Positions 1 to 7,114 of a stretch of DNA of 26,847 nucleotides are shown in pieces. The stretch is from contig CAIRRW010000444.1 of NCBI GenBank assembly GCA_903881065.1, forward strand, positions 1 through 26,847, written 5' to 3'. The position numbers and the translations under genes are program-made. The notes under the pieces were generated by a model. The model did not search any database. It saw nothing but the letters and a program-made list of their open reading frames with translations, and had not been told where the DNA came from. The stretch is from an uncultured Bacteroidota bacterium (lineage in GTDB: Bacteria; Bacteroidota; Bacteroidia; 2-12-FULL-35-15). Positions within the stretch are counted from its first letter, which is position 1. Each line of letters opens with the position of its first letter.

Positions 1-195
1 AATGGTATTTTTTATATTACCATAAGTCAGCCAATAAAAGTAACTGTTTATAATACTTTAGGCGAACTAGTCTTTGTTCAGGAAATGAATTCAAACACTA
101 CTCAATTTGACATGAGTTCGTTTGCAAATGGCATTTATACATTTAATGCTCTGTCTGCAAACAAACAGCAAACGATACACTTGATTAAAAATTAA
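1..195 (+). CDS. C-terminus of a T9SS-secreted protein (type A sorting domain), partial
   Basis: Frame 1 is open from the window edge to TAA at 193-195, giving the last 64 residues of a larger protein. The fragment has the layout of the type A T9SS C-terminal sorting domain: a short strand (VTVYNTLGELVF), a polar stretch, then FDMSSFANGIYTF and a final short basic strand ending LIKN. In this family the domain is recognised by the type IX translocon and cleaved or exchanged for a surface anchor, so the protein is probably secreted or held on the cell surface. Its catalytic or binding part lies outside the window, so nothing can be said about its specific role. A strong hairpin terminator follows about 50 bases downstream. 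Confidence 0.85.
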   Translation, partial: NGIFYITISQPIKVTVYNTLGELVFVQEMNSNTTQFDMSSFANGIYTFNALSANKQQTIHLIKN

Positions 196-246
196 ATCGA
201 ATACAATGGAGAAACCCTCCTGTTATTAATTAACAAGAAATCAATA

Positions 247-288
247 AACAACAACCCTCTTCACAGAAAAGTAAAGAGGGTTGTTGTT
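247..288. terminator. Rho-independent terminator, probably bidirectional
   Basis: A perfect 15-bp inverted repeat (247-261 and 274-288) encloses a 12-nt loop. The stem has a GC-rich centre (CCCTC/GAGGG) and outer arms of AAC/GTT repeats. It lies between the stop of the T9SS cargo gene (195) and the stop of the convergent arr remnant (355), so it can end transcription from both sides. Confidence 0.8.
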
Positions 289-354
289 ATTTATACTATC
301 ATAACATAAAACCTAATAAATATCACGGGCAGAAAAACGTTTCATACAAAAGGA

Positions 355-765
355 TTAATCCTCTATTGCCTCAATACCAAGTTGTTTAGCTCGTTCAATA
401 ACGTCTTTCATAGTTTTAACCTGTTCTGCTGAGTGCCCTTGCCAAATGGTAATTTCACCAACCACTTTAAACGGATGCTTCGACCGATACGATTTTGTAG
501 GATTGCCCGCAAATTTTTTGTCAGTTAAATTAGGATCATCCTCAATCAAGCCTGTTGGCTCCACTACATTTATTCGTTCACGCCCTCCTCCCAAAGCAAG
601 TTCCGCGCCCCAAATAGCAGCATCCAATGTGGCAGTAAGTTAGATATATTTTGCTTTTCTATTTTGTCCAAAGTTGGAGTTTATACCAACTTCAATAAAA
701 TCTCCAAGTTTTAAATCAGCCTTTGTGCCGTAGAAGTACGATTCCAAACTTTCAATTTCGCATCA
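355..765 (-). pseudogene. arr: Decayed rifampin ADP-ribosyltransferase (Arr)
   Basis: The minus strand encodes almost a whole Arr protein, about 125 codons. Family landmarks are GTKADLK near the N-terminus, LTATLDAAIWGAELA in the middle, EPTGLIEDDPNLTDKKF, then GNPTKSYRSKHPF and a C-terminal GIEAIED. Intact Arr inactivates rifamycins by ADP-ribosylation using NAD+. Here TAA at 640-642 interrupts the frame where the family has Tyr (YIYLTAT-like), and the usual FYHGTK or YFHGTK reads YFYGTK, so the conserved His is Tyr. No start codon fits upstream: the frame meets a stop near 763-765. The downstream part (355-627) could start at TTG, but would lack the N-terminal third. The family identification is firm. 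Loss of function is inferred from the two lesions. Confidence 0.82.
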
Positions 766-1074
766 CTAAAATCAAAACTTGAAAAATTTATTAAAAGCAA
801 CCCAATGTTAAATAGAAAAAAAACTATACTTAGTTGTTTATTATGTCCAAAGGTTAATAGTCGGTCAGGTCTGTTTCTGATATATGGTTATCTTCGCATG
901 TAAGTTTCTCTATCTGACACATAACAAATAATAATCCCTACCAACAAAACTAACGATATATTCATAATTAATCATCTCAAAAAACTAACTCACCTTTCAA
1001 GCGCATCAAACCATATCCACTTTAAATCCCCACAACTCTTCAAAATCCAAAATCACCTCCATGCAATGCCCAAT
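766..1074. other. AT-rich intergenic stretch with no recognised gene
   Basis: This stretch lies between the arr remnant and the 21-bp array. All frames are short and contain nothing recognisable. No strong hairpin, tRNA or mobile-element end was seen. Together with the decayed arr next to it, it may be eroded former coding sequence, but no homology could be read from it. Confidence 0.4.
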
Positions 1075-1278
1075 CGATGTCTTACAATGGTCGCGCGATG
1101 CCTTACAATCGTCATGCGATGTCTTACAATGGTCATGCGATGTCTTACAGAATCGATTCGATGTCTTACAATGGTCATGCGATGTCTTACAAAACCGATT
1201 CGATGTCTTACAATGGTCACGCGATGTCTTACAAAACCGATTCGATGTCTTACAATGGTCACGCGATGTCTTACAAAA
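1075..1278. repeat. 21-bp tandem repeat array, about 9.7 copies
   Basis: Nine full 21-bp units start at 1075, 1096, 1117, 1138, 1159, 1180, 1201, 1222 and 1243, with a partial tenth from 1264. Each begins CGATGTCTTACA (unit 2 has CGATGCCTTACA). Two second halves occur: ATGGTCACG/ATGGTCATG (A type, units 1, 2, 3, 5, 7, 9) and AAACCGATT or a variant (B type, units 4, 6, 8), so the right part alternates A-B with a 42-bp period. Because 21 is a multiple of 3, several frames on both strands stay open and give meaningless heptapeptide ORFs. The array ends about 250 bases before the permease start at 1528. Confidence 0.95.
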
Positions 1279-1509
1279 CACTATTTTATTTCGAAAAACA
1301 CCCCTCATAAAAATAAAATACCCTTTCTAACTCCGTCACGGCACATTCTCGCTTTTAATTCTCAAAACTGCCATTTCGCCCCAATTCGTTTCCTAGGTCG
1401 TTTTCCAAAAACCACCCATTTAAATAAACAAAACACATCACACACAGTCACCCTTCGCCCCAGTCAACCCTTTAGAACAAAAATAATAACCGATACCAAA
1501 AAAAGGAAG

Positions 1510-1517
1510 TATATTTG
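1510..1517 (+). promoter_or_regulatory. Candidate Bacteroidota -7 box (TATATTTG) for the permease
   Basis: The octamer matches the Bacteroidota -7 consensus TAnnTTTG. It lies only 10 bases before the ATG at 1528, so the leader would be very short. No clear TTG -33 element is visible at the usual distance. Confidence 0.35.
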
Positions 1518-1527
1518 TAAAAAAAGG

Positions 1528-2772
1528 ATGGTATTTTTAGGCTTATTTCGCGAGAGTATTTTGTTTGCCTTAAACGCATTAGTGGTAAATAAACTGCGTA
1601 CATTCCTTTCCCTACTGGGCATCACCATCGGTATTTTCGCCATCATCACCGTTTTCACCATCACCGATTCGCTCGAGCAAAACCTCCGCAAAAGTGTACA
1701 AAGCCTTGGCGACGATGTAGTATTTGTAGAAAAATGGCCATGGACGTTCGGTCCCGATTACCCTTGGTGGAAATACATCAACCGCCCATTACCCGACTAT
1801 ACTGAGTTGGACAACATACTCCGGAAATGTGATGGCGCACAAAGCGCAGCATTTACAATAAATGCCAACATCACCGTAAAATACAAAAGCAGCAGCATCG
1901 AAAACGTTACCCTCGTTTGCGCATCCCATCAATATGATAAAGTAAAGAATTTTGAAATTGCCGAAGGTCGTTACTTCACCGATATAGAATCGTCCGCAGG
2001 CCGTCCGGTAGCAATAATAGGCGATGTGTTGGCACATTCGCTTTTTCCATTTCAGAGTGTATTGGGACAATTTATAAAAGTGAATGGCGCAAAAGTAATG
2101 GTGATAGGTGTTTTCAAAAAAGAAGGCGAAAGCATACTTGGCGGAAGCAACGATACACAAGTATTGGTGCCGGTGCAGTATGCCCGCAGCTTGATTGATA
2201 TACGCAGCGAAAACCTCGACCCAGTGATAATGGTGCGTGCCAAAAAAGGAATTACCAATGATGAGTTGATTGATGAACTCACCGGATTGATGCGCTCCAT
2301 ACGCAAACTTCATCCTATGGCAGATGATAATTTCGCTTTGAATCAAACAAGTTTAATCTCCAATCAGTTTGATAGTTTATTTGATATTGTAGGAGTAGCA
2401 GGTTGGATTATCGGTGGATTTTCTATCCTCGTAGGAGGGTTCGGCATTGCTAATATCATGTTTGTTTCAGTAAAAGAACGTACCAATATCATAGGAGTTC
2501 AGAAATCATTAGGTGCAAAAAACTATTTTATTCTATTACAGTTTATTTTCGAATCAGTATTTTTATCATTGATAGGCGGTGTTATCGGTTTGCTGATAGT
2601 GTATGTAATCACAGTTACAGCAGGCGATACGTTCGGTATGGAAATTACATTGAGTAGATCAAATATTATTTTAGGATTTACCATTTCCATTCTAATAGGA
2701 TTGGTATCGGGCTTCATCCCTGCTTATGGCGCATCTCAGCTCGATCCGGTAGAAGCTATCCGAGCGAATTAA
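1528..2772 (+). CDS. MacB/FtsX-family ABC transporter permease
   Basis: This 414-residue protein has the MacB-type permease layout. An N-terminal amphipathic stretch is followed by one membrane segment (NKLRTFLSLLGITIGIFAII, about residues 22-41), a periplasmic domain of about 220 residues, and three C-terminal membrane segments. The last loop has the family signature (ERTNIIGVQKSLGAK) and the end reads LDPVEAIRAN. Such permeases work with a MacB-type ATPase in exporting or mechanotransmitting complexes at the inner membrane. No ATPase or membrane-fusion partner is encoded nearby, so it is an orphan here. The frame is open back to 1066, but the upstream 154 codons are repeat array and non-coding sequence. 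ATG 1528 gives the normal family N-terminus (MVFLGLFRESILFALNAL) and was chosen for that reason. The substrate is unknown. Confidence 0.88.
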   Translation: MVFLGLFRESILFALNALVVNKLRTFLSLLGITIGIFAIITVFTITDSLEQNLRKSVQSLGDDVVFVEKWPWTFGPDYPWWKYINRPLPDYTELDNILRKCDGAQSAAFTINANITVKYKSSSIENVTLVCASHQYDKVKNFEIAEGRYFTDIESSAGRPVAIIGDVLAHSLFPFQSVLGQFIKVNGAKVMVIGVFKKEGESILGGSNDTQVLVPVQYARSLIDIRSENLDPVIMVRAKKGITNDELIDELTGLMRSIRKLHPMADDNFALNQTSLISNQFDSLFDIVGVAGWIIGGFSILVGGFGIANIMFVSVKERTNIIGVQKSLGAKNYFILLQFIFESVFLSLIGGVIGLLIVYVITVTAGDTFGMEITLSRSNIILGFTISILIGLVSGFIPAYGASQLDPVEAIRAN

Positions 2773-2793
2773 TAATTTGATGGAACAATAAAC

Positions 2794-3138
2794 ATGGAAT
2801 CAGCAATAAGAAAACGACCTTTATTAATCACCATCATCTGTATCATCGGTTTCATCTGGATTGTTTTCAGTCTCCCTGCAGTATTTTCTCCCTCCGTTAA
2901 AAAGCTCGGCGACTGGTATCCTGCATTATTCGGATTAATAGTCGCATCCAGCTTCATTGCCTATATCGGTGTTTGGAATATGAAGCGCTGGGGATGCAGT
3001 TTATTTATCATAACTTTTTTTATCAAGGAAATTTTGCTCGTTCTTATTAACGATATTAATTATGTAGGTATTGTAGTTTCTGTGTTCATTATTTCTGTTA
3101 TGGTAGCTTTCTATAAACGAATGGACATGAATCTATGA
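2794..3138 (+). CDS. Small four-helix membrane protein, unknown function
   Basis: This 114-residue protein is almost entirely hydrophobic. About four membrane segments can be seen: residues 9-30, 42-62, 68-87 and 90-108. Short basic loops include NMKRWG, and the tail is FYKRMDMNL. It starts 21 bases after the permease stop on the same strand and is probably co-transcribed with it, but it does not resemble an ABC ATPase or fusion protein. No functional motif was recognised. It could be a small accessory membrane subunit or an unrelated integral membrane protein. Confidence 0.7.
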   Translation: MESAIRKRPLLITIICIIGFIWIVFSLPAVFSPSVKKLGDWYPALFGLIVASSFIAYIGVWNMKRWGCSLFIITFFIKEILLVLINDINYVGIVVSVFIISVMVAFYKRMDMNL

Positions 3139-3194
3139 TAGTACAAAAACAATAAATAATTATAATAATTAACAAGCAATTAAAAATTGTATTT

Positions 3195-3686
3195 ATGAAA
3201 ACTATTTTTTTAATCCGTCACGCAAAAGCAGAACAACCCAACGAAACAATTGCAGATATTGACCGCCCTTTAAATACTAAAGGTAATTTGGATGCCCATT
3301 TTATGAGAACAGCGATGAAGTTGAAACGATTTCCTCCTGATGCAATCCTCACCAGTCCTGCCGTAAGGGCAATTACAACATCTCTTATTTTCGCACGCAG
3401 TCTGGATTTTAATTCAGGACGTATAACAATAATGCCGAAATTGTATCAGCCGGGAGAAGATAATTATCTCGATATAATTGCTGAAACGGATAATAAAATC
3501 AACACATTGCTGTTATTTGCACACAACCCGCATATTACAAATACAGCTAATAGTTTAACTTCCGAAGTGATTGACCATGTGCCAACCTGCGGAATAATTG
3601 GCATTAGCAACGATTGTGATAGTTGGGAAACATTTGTTGCCAGCACAGGCAAACTTATATTATTTGATCATCCAAAGAAGGGCTAA
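3195..3686 (+). CDS. sixA: SixA-type phosphohistidine phosphatase
   Basis: This 163-residue protein belongs to the histidine phosphatase superfamily. The N-terminal RHA motif with the catalytic His is at residues 8-10 (IFLIRHAKAE). A conserved Arg lies in the TSPAVRA segment (about residues 53-59). The second active-site His is at residue 110 (LLLFAHNPH). The length and the RHA(K/E)AE form fit SixA, which removes phosphate from phosphohistidine on signalling or phosphotransferase proteins, rather than the larger phosphoglycerate mutases. It lies upstream of a Lys-rich protein, ppk1 and ppx. PPK1 works through phosphohistidine intermediates, so the grouping makes biochemical sense, but any direct link is inference. 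Confidence 0.85.
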   Translation: MKTIFLIRHAKAEQPNETIADIDRPLNTKGNLDAHFMRTAMKLKRFPPDAILTSPAVRAITTSLIFARSLDFNSGRITIMPKLYQPGEDNYLDIIAETDNKINTLLLFAHNPHITNTANSLTSEVIDHVPTCGIIGISNDCDSWETFVASTGKLILFDHPKKG

Positions 3687-3732
3687 AACAAAAGGATTGA
3701 TTGTTAATTAATTGTTATTATTTATTATTAAG

Positions 3733-3740
3733 TAACTTTG
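3733..3740 (+). promoter_or_regulatory. Candidate promoter (TTG-N18-TAACTTTG) for the polyphosphate genes
   Basis: TAACTTTG matches the Bacteroidota TAnnTTTG -7 box. A TTG at 3712-3714 sits 18 bases upstream, close to the usual -33 spacing. A start near 3747 would leave a leader of about 40 bases before the ATG at 3787. Confidence 0.5.
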
Positions 3741-3786
3741 TATAAAATATTTTTAGGACTTTTAAAGAAATAAAATAATAACTGCC

Positions 3787-4068
3787 ATGAACAAAAAACA
3801 TTTGCGCAAAAACCTGGAACTTTCATTAGTAAAAACTATTGAAGATTTATTAATAAGCATTAATCCTGAAGCTGCAAAGCAAGTGGATGAAATAATATTT
3901 GGTGCATCAAAAATAATCGCCAAGAAGTTCTACAAGTCAATAAAAGTTAAGGAGGAAAAAAAGGTAGAAAAGAAATCTCCTGAAGCAAAGAAGAAAACAG
4001 CAAAACCTGCAGTGAAATCAGCTCCTGAAAAATCACCAAAACCTGCAATACGCAAAACCAAAAAATAA
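3787..4068 (+). CDS. Small protein with a histone H1-like Lys/Ala/Pro tail
   Basis: This 93-residue protein has two parts. Residues 1 to about 52 look helical and amphipathic (KNLELSLVKTIEDLLISINP, then AAKQVDEIIFGASKIIAKKF). The last 41 residues are about 39% Lys with Ala, Pro, Ser and Glu, of the KKSPEAKKKTAKPAVKSAPEK type, as in histone H1-like and other disordered basic tails. It has its own candidate promoter and lies 26 bases before ppk1, probably in the same transcript. Such tails bind polyanions. DNA, RNA or polyphosphate are all possible ligands, and the position beside ppk1 favours polyphosphate, but this is inference. No enzyme motif is present. Confidence 0.75.
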   Translation: MNKKHLRKNLELSLVKTIEDLLISINPEAAKQVDEIIFGASKIIAKKFYKSIKVKEEKKVEKKSPEAKKKTAKPAVKSAPEKSPKPAIRKTKK

Positions 4069-4094
4069 TAAGTTATTTCATTATTTTTTAGGGA

Positions 4095-6155
4095 ATGAAT
4101 AAAAAAAGCATTGTTTTAATTAACCGTGAGTTAAGTTGGCTGTCCTTTAACGAACGTGTACTGCAGGAAGCACAGGACAAAACCGTTCCATTAATTGAGC
4201 GTATAAAATTTCTAAGCATATTTTCCAATAATAGAGATGAATTTTTTCGAGTACGTGTTGCCACCCTCACACGAGTATTAAAGCATCAAAAGAAAGCAGC
4301 AGAAATTATTGGAGAAAATCCAATTAGGCTGCTAAATAAAATTCAGAAAACAGTTATCGATCAGCAGGTAAAATTCGAAAGTGTTTATCAGTCACTTCTG
4401 AAGGAATTAGAACAGAATAACATTTTTATAATAGATGAAAAGCAGCTTTCCAAAGAGCAGGGAGAATATGTAAAAACATTCTTCAGGGACAAAGTACTTC
4501 CTTCCCTTTTCCCGATAATGCTTGATTCTACTGTTAGTTTCCCCTATTTAAAAGATAAATCGGGATATCTTATTATCAAACTCGGCAAAAATGATAAGAA
4601 GAAAAAAGTGAAATATGCACTAATAGAAGTGCCTACTGATGAGCTTTCGCGCTTTTTTGTACTGCCAAAAGTAAATGATAAAAATTATATTATTCTATTG
4701 GATGATGTCATTCGTTATTGCCTCGAATTTATTTTTCCAAACTTCGAACATGATTATACCGAAGCATATAATATAAAGCTGACAAGGGATGCAGAGATTG
4801 ACATAGATAATGATATTTCAAAAAGCTTTGTAGAAAAAATATCAAAAGGACTAAAGGACCGAAAAAAGGGGCAGCCGGTAAGGTTGGTTTATGATAGTAA
4901 AATAGCACCTGATATGCTTGATTTTATTATGAAGAAAATAAAACTTCGTAAGGAAGACAATCCTATTCCTGGCGGACGTTATCATAATTTCAAAGATTTT
5001 ATTTCTTTCCCTGCTATTGGTGCATCCGAATTAAGCTATAAAAAATCTCCTCCTTTAAAACATCCCGATCTTGTAAACCAGACTAATTTGTTTAGTGTTT
5101 TAAGGCAAAAGGATGTTATGCTTACGTTTCCCTATCAATCGTACGAGCATATAATAGATTTACTTCGCGAAGCTTCCATCGATCCTAAAGTTATCTCCAT
5201 AAAAATTACATTATATAGAGTTGCACGAAATTCCAACGTGGTAAAAGCATTAATCAATGCGATAAAAAACGGAAAAGATGTTACAGCAGTAGTGGAGTTG
5301 CAGGCTCGTTTTGATGAGGAAGCTAATATTTTTTGGGCAAATAAATTGCAGGAAGAAGGCGCTCGAATAATTTATGGTGTACCAGGATTAAAAGTGCATT
5401 CCAAGATGTTTCTTATAACCAGGAGAGAATCCGGAAAAATAAATAATTATGCGCATATAGGTACTGGCAATTTCAATGGAGATACTGCCAAAATATATAC
5501 AGATCATTCGTTGCTTACTTCCGACAGCCGCATCACAGAGGAAGTGGAGAGGGTGTTTAATTTTTATTCTGATAATTTTAAAATCGGAACATACAAACAT
5601 TTGTTGGTTTCTCCATTCTTTATGCGCAAACGATTGATACAGCTCATTGATAAAGAAATACAAAATGCAAAAATTGGGAAGCCTGCTTATATATTGCTTA
5701 AATTAAATAATTTGGTGGATGTTGGGATGATAAAGAAATTATATGATGCAAGTGCAGAAGGTGTGGAAATAAAATTATTGGTTCGCGGTACATGTGCATT
5801 GGTAGCAGGAGTTAGAGGTATCAGTGATAATATTGAAGCAATAAGTATTGTCGGTCGATTTTTGGAACACAGCAGAGTGTTTATATTTTGTAATAGTGGC
5901 GATGATAAATACTTCATATCTTCGGCCGATTGGATGACCCGAAATTTGGATCATCGTTCGGAAGTGGCAGTTCCTATTTATGATAAAGATATTCAATTGC
6001 AATTGCGTAAAATAATTAATAAACTTTGGGAAGATAATACCAAAGCTCGCATTCTTGGCAGTAAGCAGAACAATGAATACCGTAAAACTAATAGTAAATT
6101 AAAGGTTACTGCTCAGGAAGAAATTTATAAGTTATTTCAAAACAGGAAAAGCTAA
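4095..6155 (+). CDS. ppk1: Polyphosphate kinase 1
   Basis: This 686-residue protein is full length for PPK1, which reversibly transfers the gamma-phosphate of ATP onto polyphosphate. The start (INRELSWLSFNERVLQEA) is the typical N domain. The middle has SFPYLKDKSGYL and the conserved VMLTFPYQSYEHIIDLLREA. The two phospholipase D-like C domains carry the active-site histidines: His435 in VHSKMFLI, the expected autophosphorylated residue, and His592 in FLEHSRVF. Both fall at the same numbers as in the E. coli enzyme as I recall them. HIGTGNFNG and SSADWMTRNLDHR are further signature segments. It ends 6 bases before ppx, so the two are almost certainly co-transcribed. Confidence 0.97.
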   Translation: MNKKSIVLINRELSWLSFNERVLQEAQDKTVPLIERIKFLSIFSNNRDEFFRVRVATLTRVLKHQKKAAEIIGENPIRLLNKIQKTVIDQQVKFESVYQSLLKELEQNNIFIIDEKQLSKEQGEYVKTFFRDKVLPSLFPIMLDSTVSFPYLKDKSGYLIIKLGKNDKKKKVKYALIEVPTDELSRFFVLPKVNDKNYIILLDDVIRYCLEFIFPNFEHDYTEAYNIKLTRDAEIDIDNDISKSFVEKISKGLKDRKKGQPVRLVYDSKIAPDMLDFIMKKIKLRKEDNPIPGGRYHNFKDFISFPAIGASELSYKKSPPLKHPDLVNQTNLFSVLRQKDVMLTFPYQSYEHIIDLLREASIDPKVISIKITLYRVARNSNVVKALINAIKNGKDVTAVVELQARFDEEANIFWANKLQEEGARIIYGVPGLKVHSKMFLITRRESGKINNYAHIGTGNFNGDTAKIYTDHSLLTSDSRITEEVERVFNFYSDNFKIGTYKHLLVSPFFMRKRLIQLIDKEIQNAKIGKPAYILLKLNNLVDVGMIKKLYDASAEGVEIKLLVRGTCALVAGVRGISDNIEAISIVGRFLEHSRVFIFCNSGDDKYFISSADWMTRNLDHRSEVAVPIYDKDIQLQLRKIINKLWEDNTKARILGSKQNNEYRKTNSKLKVTAQEEIYKLFQNRKS

Positions 6156-6161
6156 GAAATA

Positions 6162-7061
6162 TTGAAATTTGCAGCAATTGATATTGGTTCTAATGCAGTT
6201 AGATTACTGTTTTGTAATGTTTATGATGATCATGGCAAGATAGTATTTAAAAAAGCCGAACTTATTCGTGTACCTATCCGTCTCGGCGAAGATTCTTTTC
6301 TTCATGGAAATATTTCTCCTCAAAAGGAAGAAAAGCTAGTTACGGCTATGAAAGCATTTAAAAATCTTATTGATGTTTATGATGCTGTAGATTATCGAGC
6401 CTGTGCAACTTCTGCAATGCGTGATGCTGAAAATAGATTTGATGTTGTGGACAGAGTGAGGAAAGAAGCAGGAATAAAAATAGAGATTATTGATGGGAAA
6501 ACGGAGGCTGATATAATCTACTCCAACCACATTGAAGAGCATTTGGATAAAGGAACTAACTACCTCTATATAGATATTGGAGGAGGAAGTACAGAAATCA
6601 CCCTATTCTCTAAGAACAAAGCAATAGTATCTCAATCATTTAATATCGGCACTATTCGTATGTTGCACAATCAGATTGATAAAGAATATTGGAACTATTT
6701 TAAAAACTGGATTATTGAGATTACTAAAGGCTATAAACCACTAATGGCAATAGGCTCCGGTGGAAATATCAATAAGTTATTTAAAATGTCGGGAAGAAAA
6801 ATAAATAAGCCCATAGCAACATCAAAATTAAAAACTCTTTACGAAGTACTTGAATCCTATACTTACGATGAAAGAGTTCAAATACTTGGTCTTAACCCTG
6901 ACCGTGCTGATGTAATCATTCCTGCTTCTGAAATTCTATTAACTGTTCTAAAAAAGGCAGATATCGAGAAGGTAATTGTCCCGCAAATTGGTTTGTCCGA
7001 TGGTATAGTACACCAACTTTACGAAAGTTATATCAATAAAAAAGAGCAACAAGAAATTTAA
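6162..7061 (+). CDS. ppx: Ppx/GppA family exopolyphosphatase
   Basis: This 299-residue protein belongs to the ASKHA-fold Ppx/GppA family, which hydrolyses polyphosphate from the end or pppGpp to ppGpp. Visible motifs are the N-terminal phosphate-binding AAIDIGSNAVRLL (residues 4-16), RACATSAMRDAEN, and the second phosphate loop YLYIDIGGGSTEITLF (about residues 133-148). A late conserved stretch reads RADVIIPASEILLTVLKKA. It is the short form, without the extra C-terminal domains of E. coli Ppx. The start is TTG at 6162, 6 bases after ppk1: it gives the family N-terminus and no suitable ATG precedes the motif. Its position after ppk1 favours exopolyphosphatase, though GppA activity cannot be excluded. 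Confidence 0.92.
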   Translation: MKFAAIDIGSNAVRLLFCNVYDDHGKIVFKKAELIRVPIRLGEDSFLHGNISPQKEEKLVTAMKAFKNLIDVYDAVDYRACATSAMRDAENRFDVVDRVRKEAGIKIEIIDGKTEADIIYSNHIEEHLDKGTNYLYIDIGGGSTEITLFSKNKAIVSQSFNIGTIRMLHNQIDKEYWNYFKNWIIEITKGYKPLMAIGSGGNINKLFKMSGRKINKPIATSKLKTLYEVLESYTYDERVQILGLNPDRADVIIPASEILLTVLKKADIEKVIVPQIGLSDGIVHQLYESYINKKEQQEI

Positions 7062-7079
7062 TTCTCAGTGCTCTTTTTT
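7038..7079. terminator. Bidirectional Rho-independent terminator between convergent genes
   Basis: An 11-bp inverted repeat (7038-7048 and 7069-7079; AAAAAAGAGCA/TGCTCTTTTTT) with a 20-nt loop overlaps the last codons of ppx. Terminal A and T runs provide a U-tract in both directions, so it can end ppx transcripts and those of the minus-strand PKD/CHU_C gene. Confidence 0.7.
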
Positions 7080-7114
7080 TAAGAAGGTAATATTTAGATA
7101 GTTATATTAGCGCT

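Noticed and set aside
1075..1278. CRISPR array
   Set aside because: Units are only 21 bp and directly adjoining, with two recurring right halves instead of unique spacers, and no cas genes are nearby.
1006..1330. Several overlapping open frames on both strands across the first array (for example KTSRDHC or MSYNGHA heptapeptides)
   Set aside because: They arise because the 21-bp period is a multiple of three, so any stop-free frame stays open. Composition is unlike other proteins here and no start context or family was seen.
1789..2346. Long minus-strand open frame (185 codons) inside the permease gene
   Set aside because: It is a shadow of the permease, which has clear family motifs on the plus strand; the shadow has no recognisable domain and an odd His/Tyr-rich composition.
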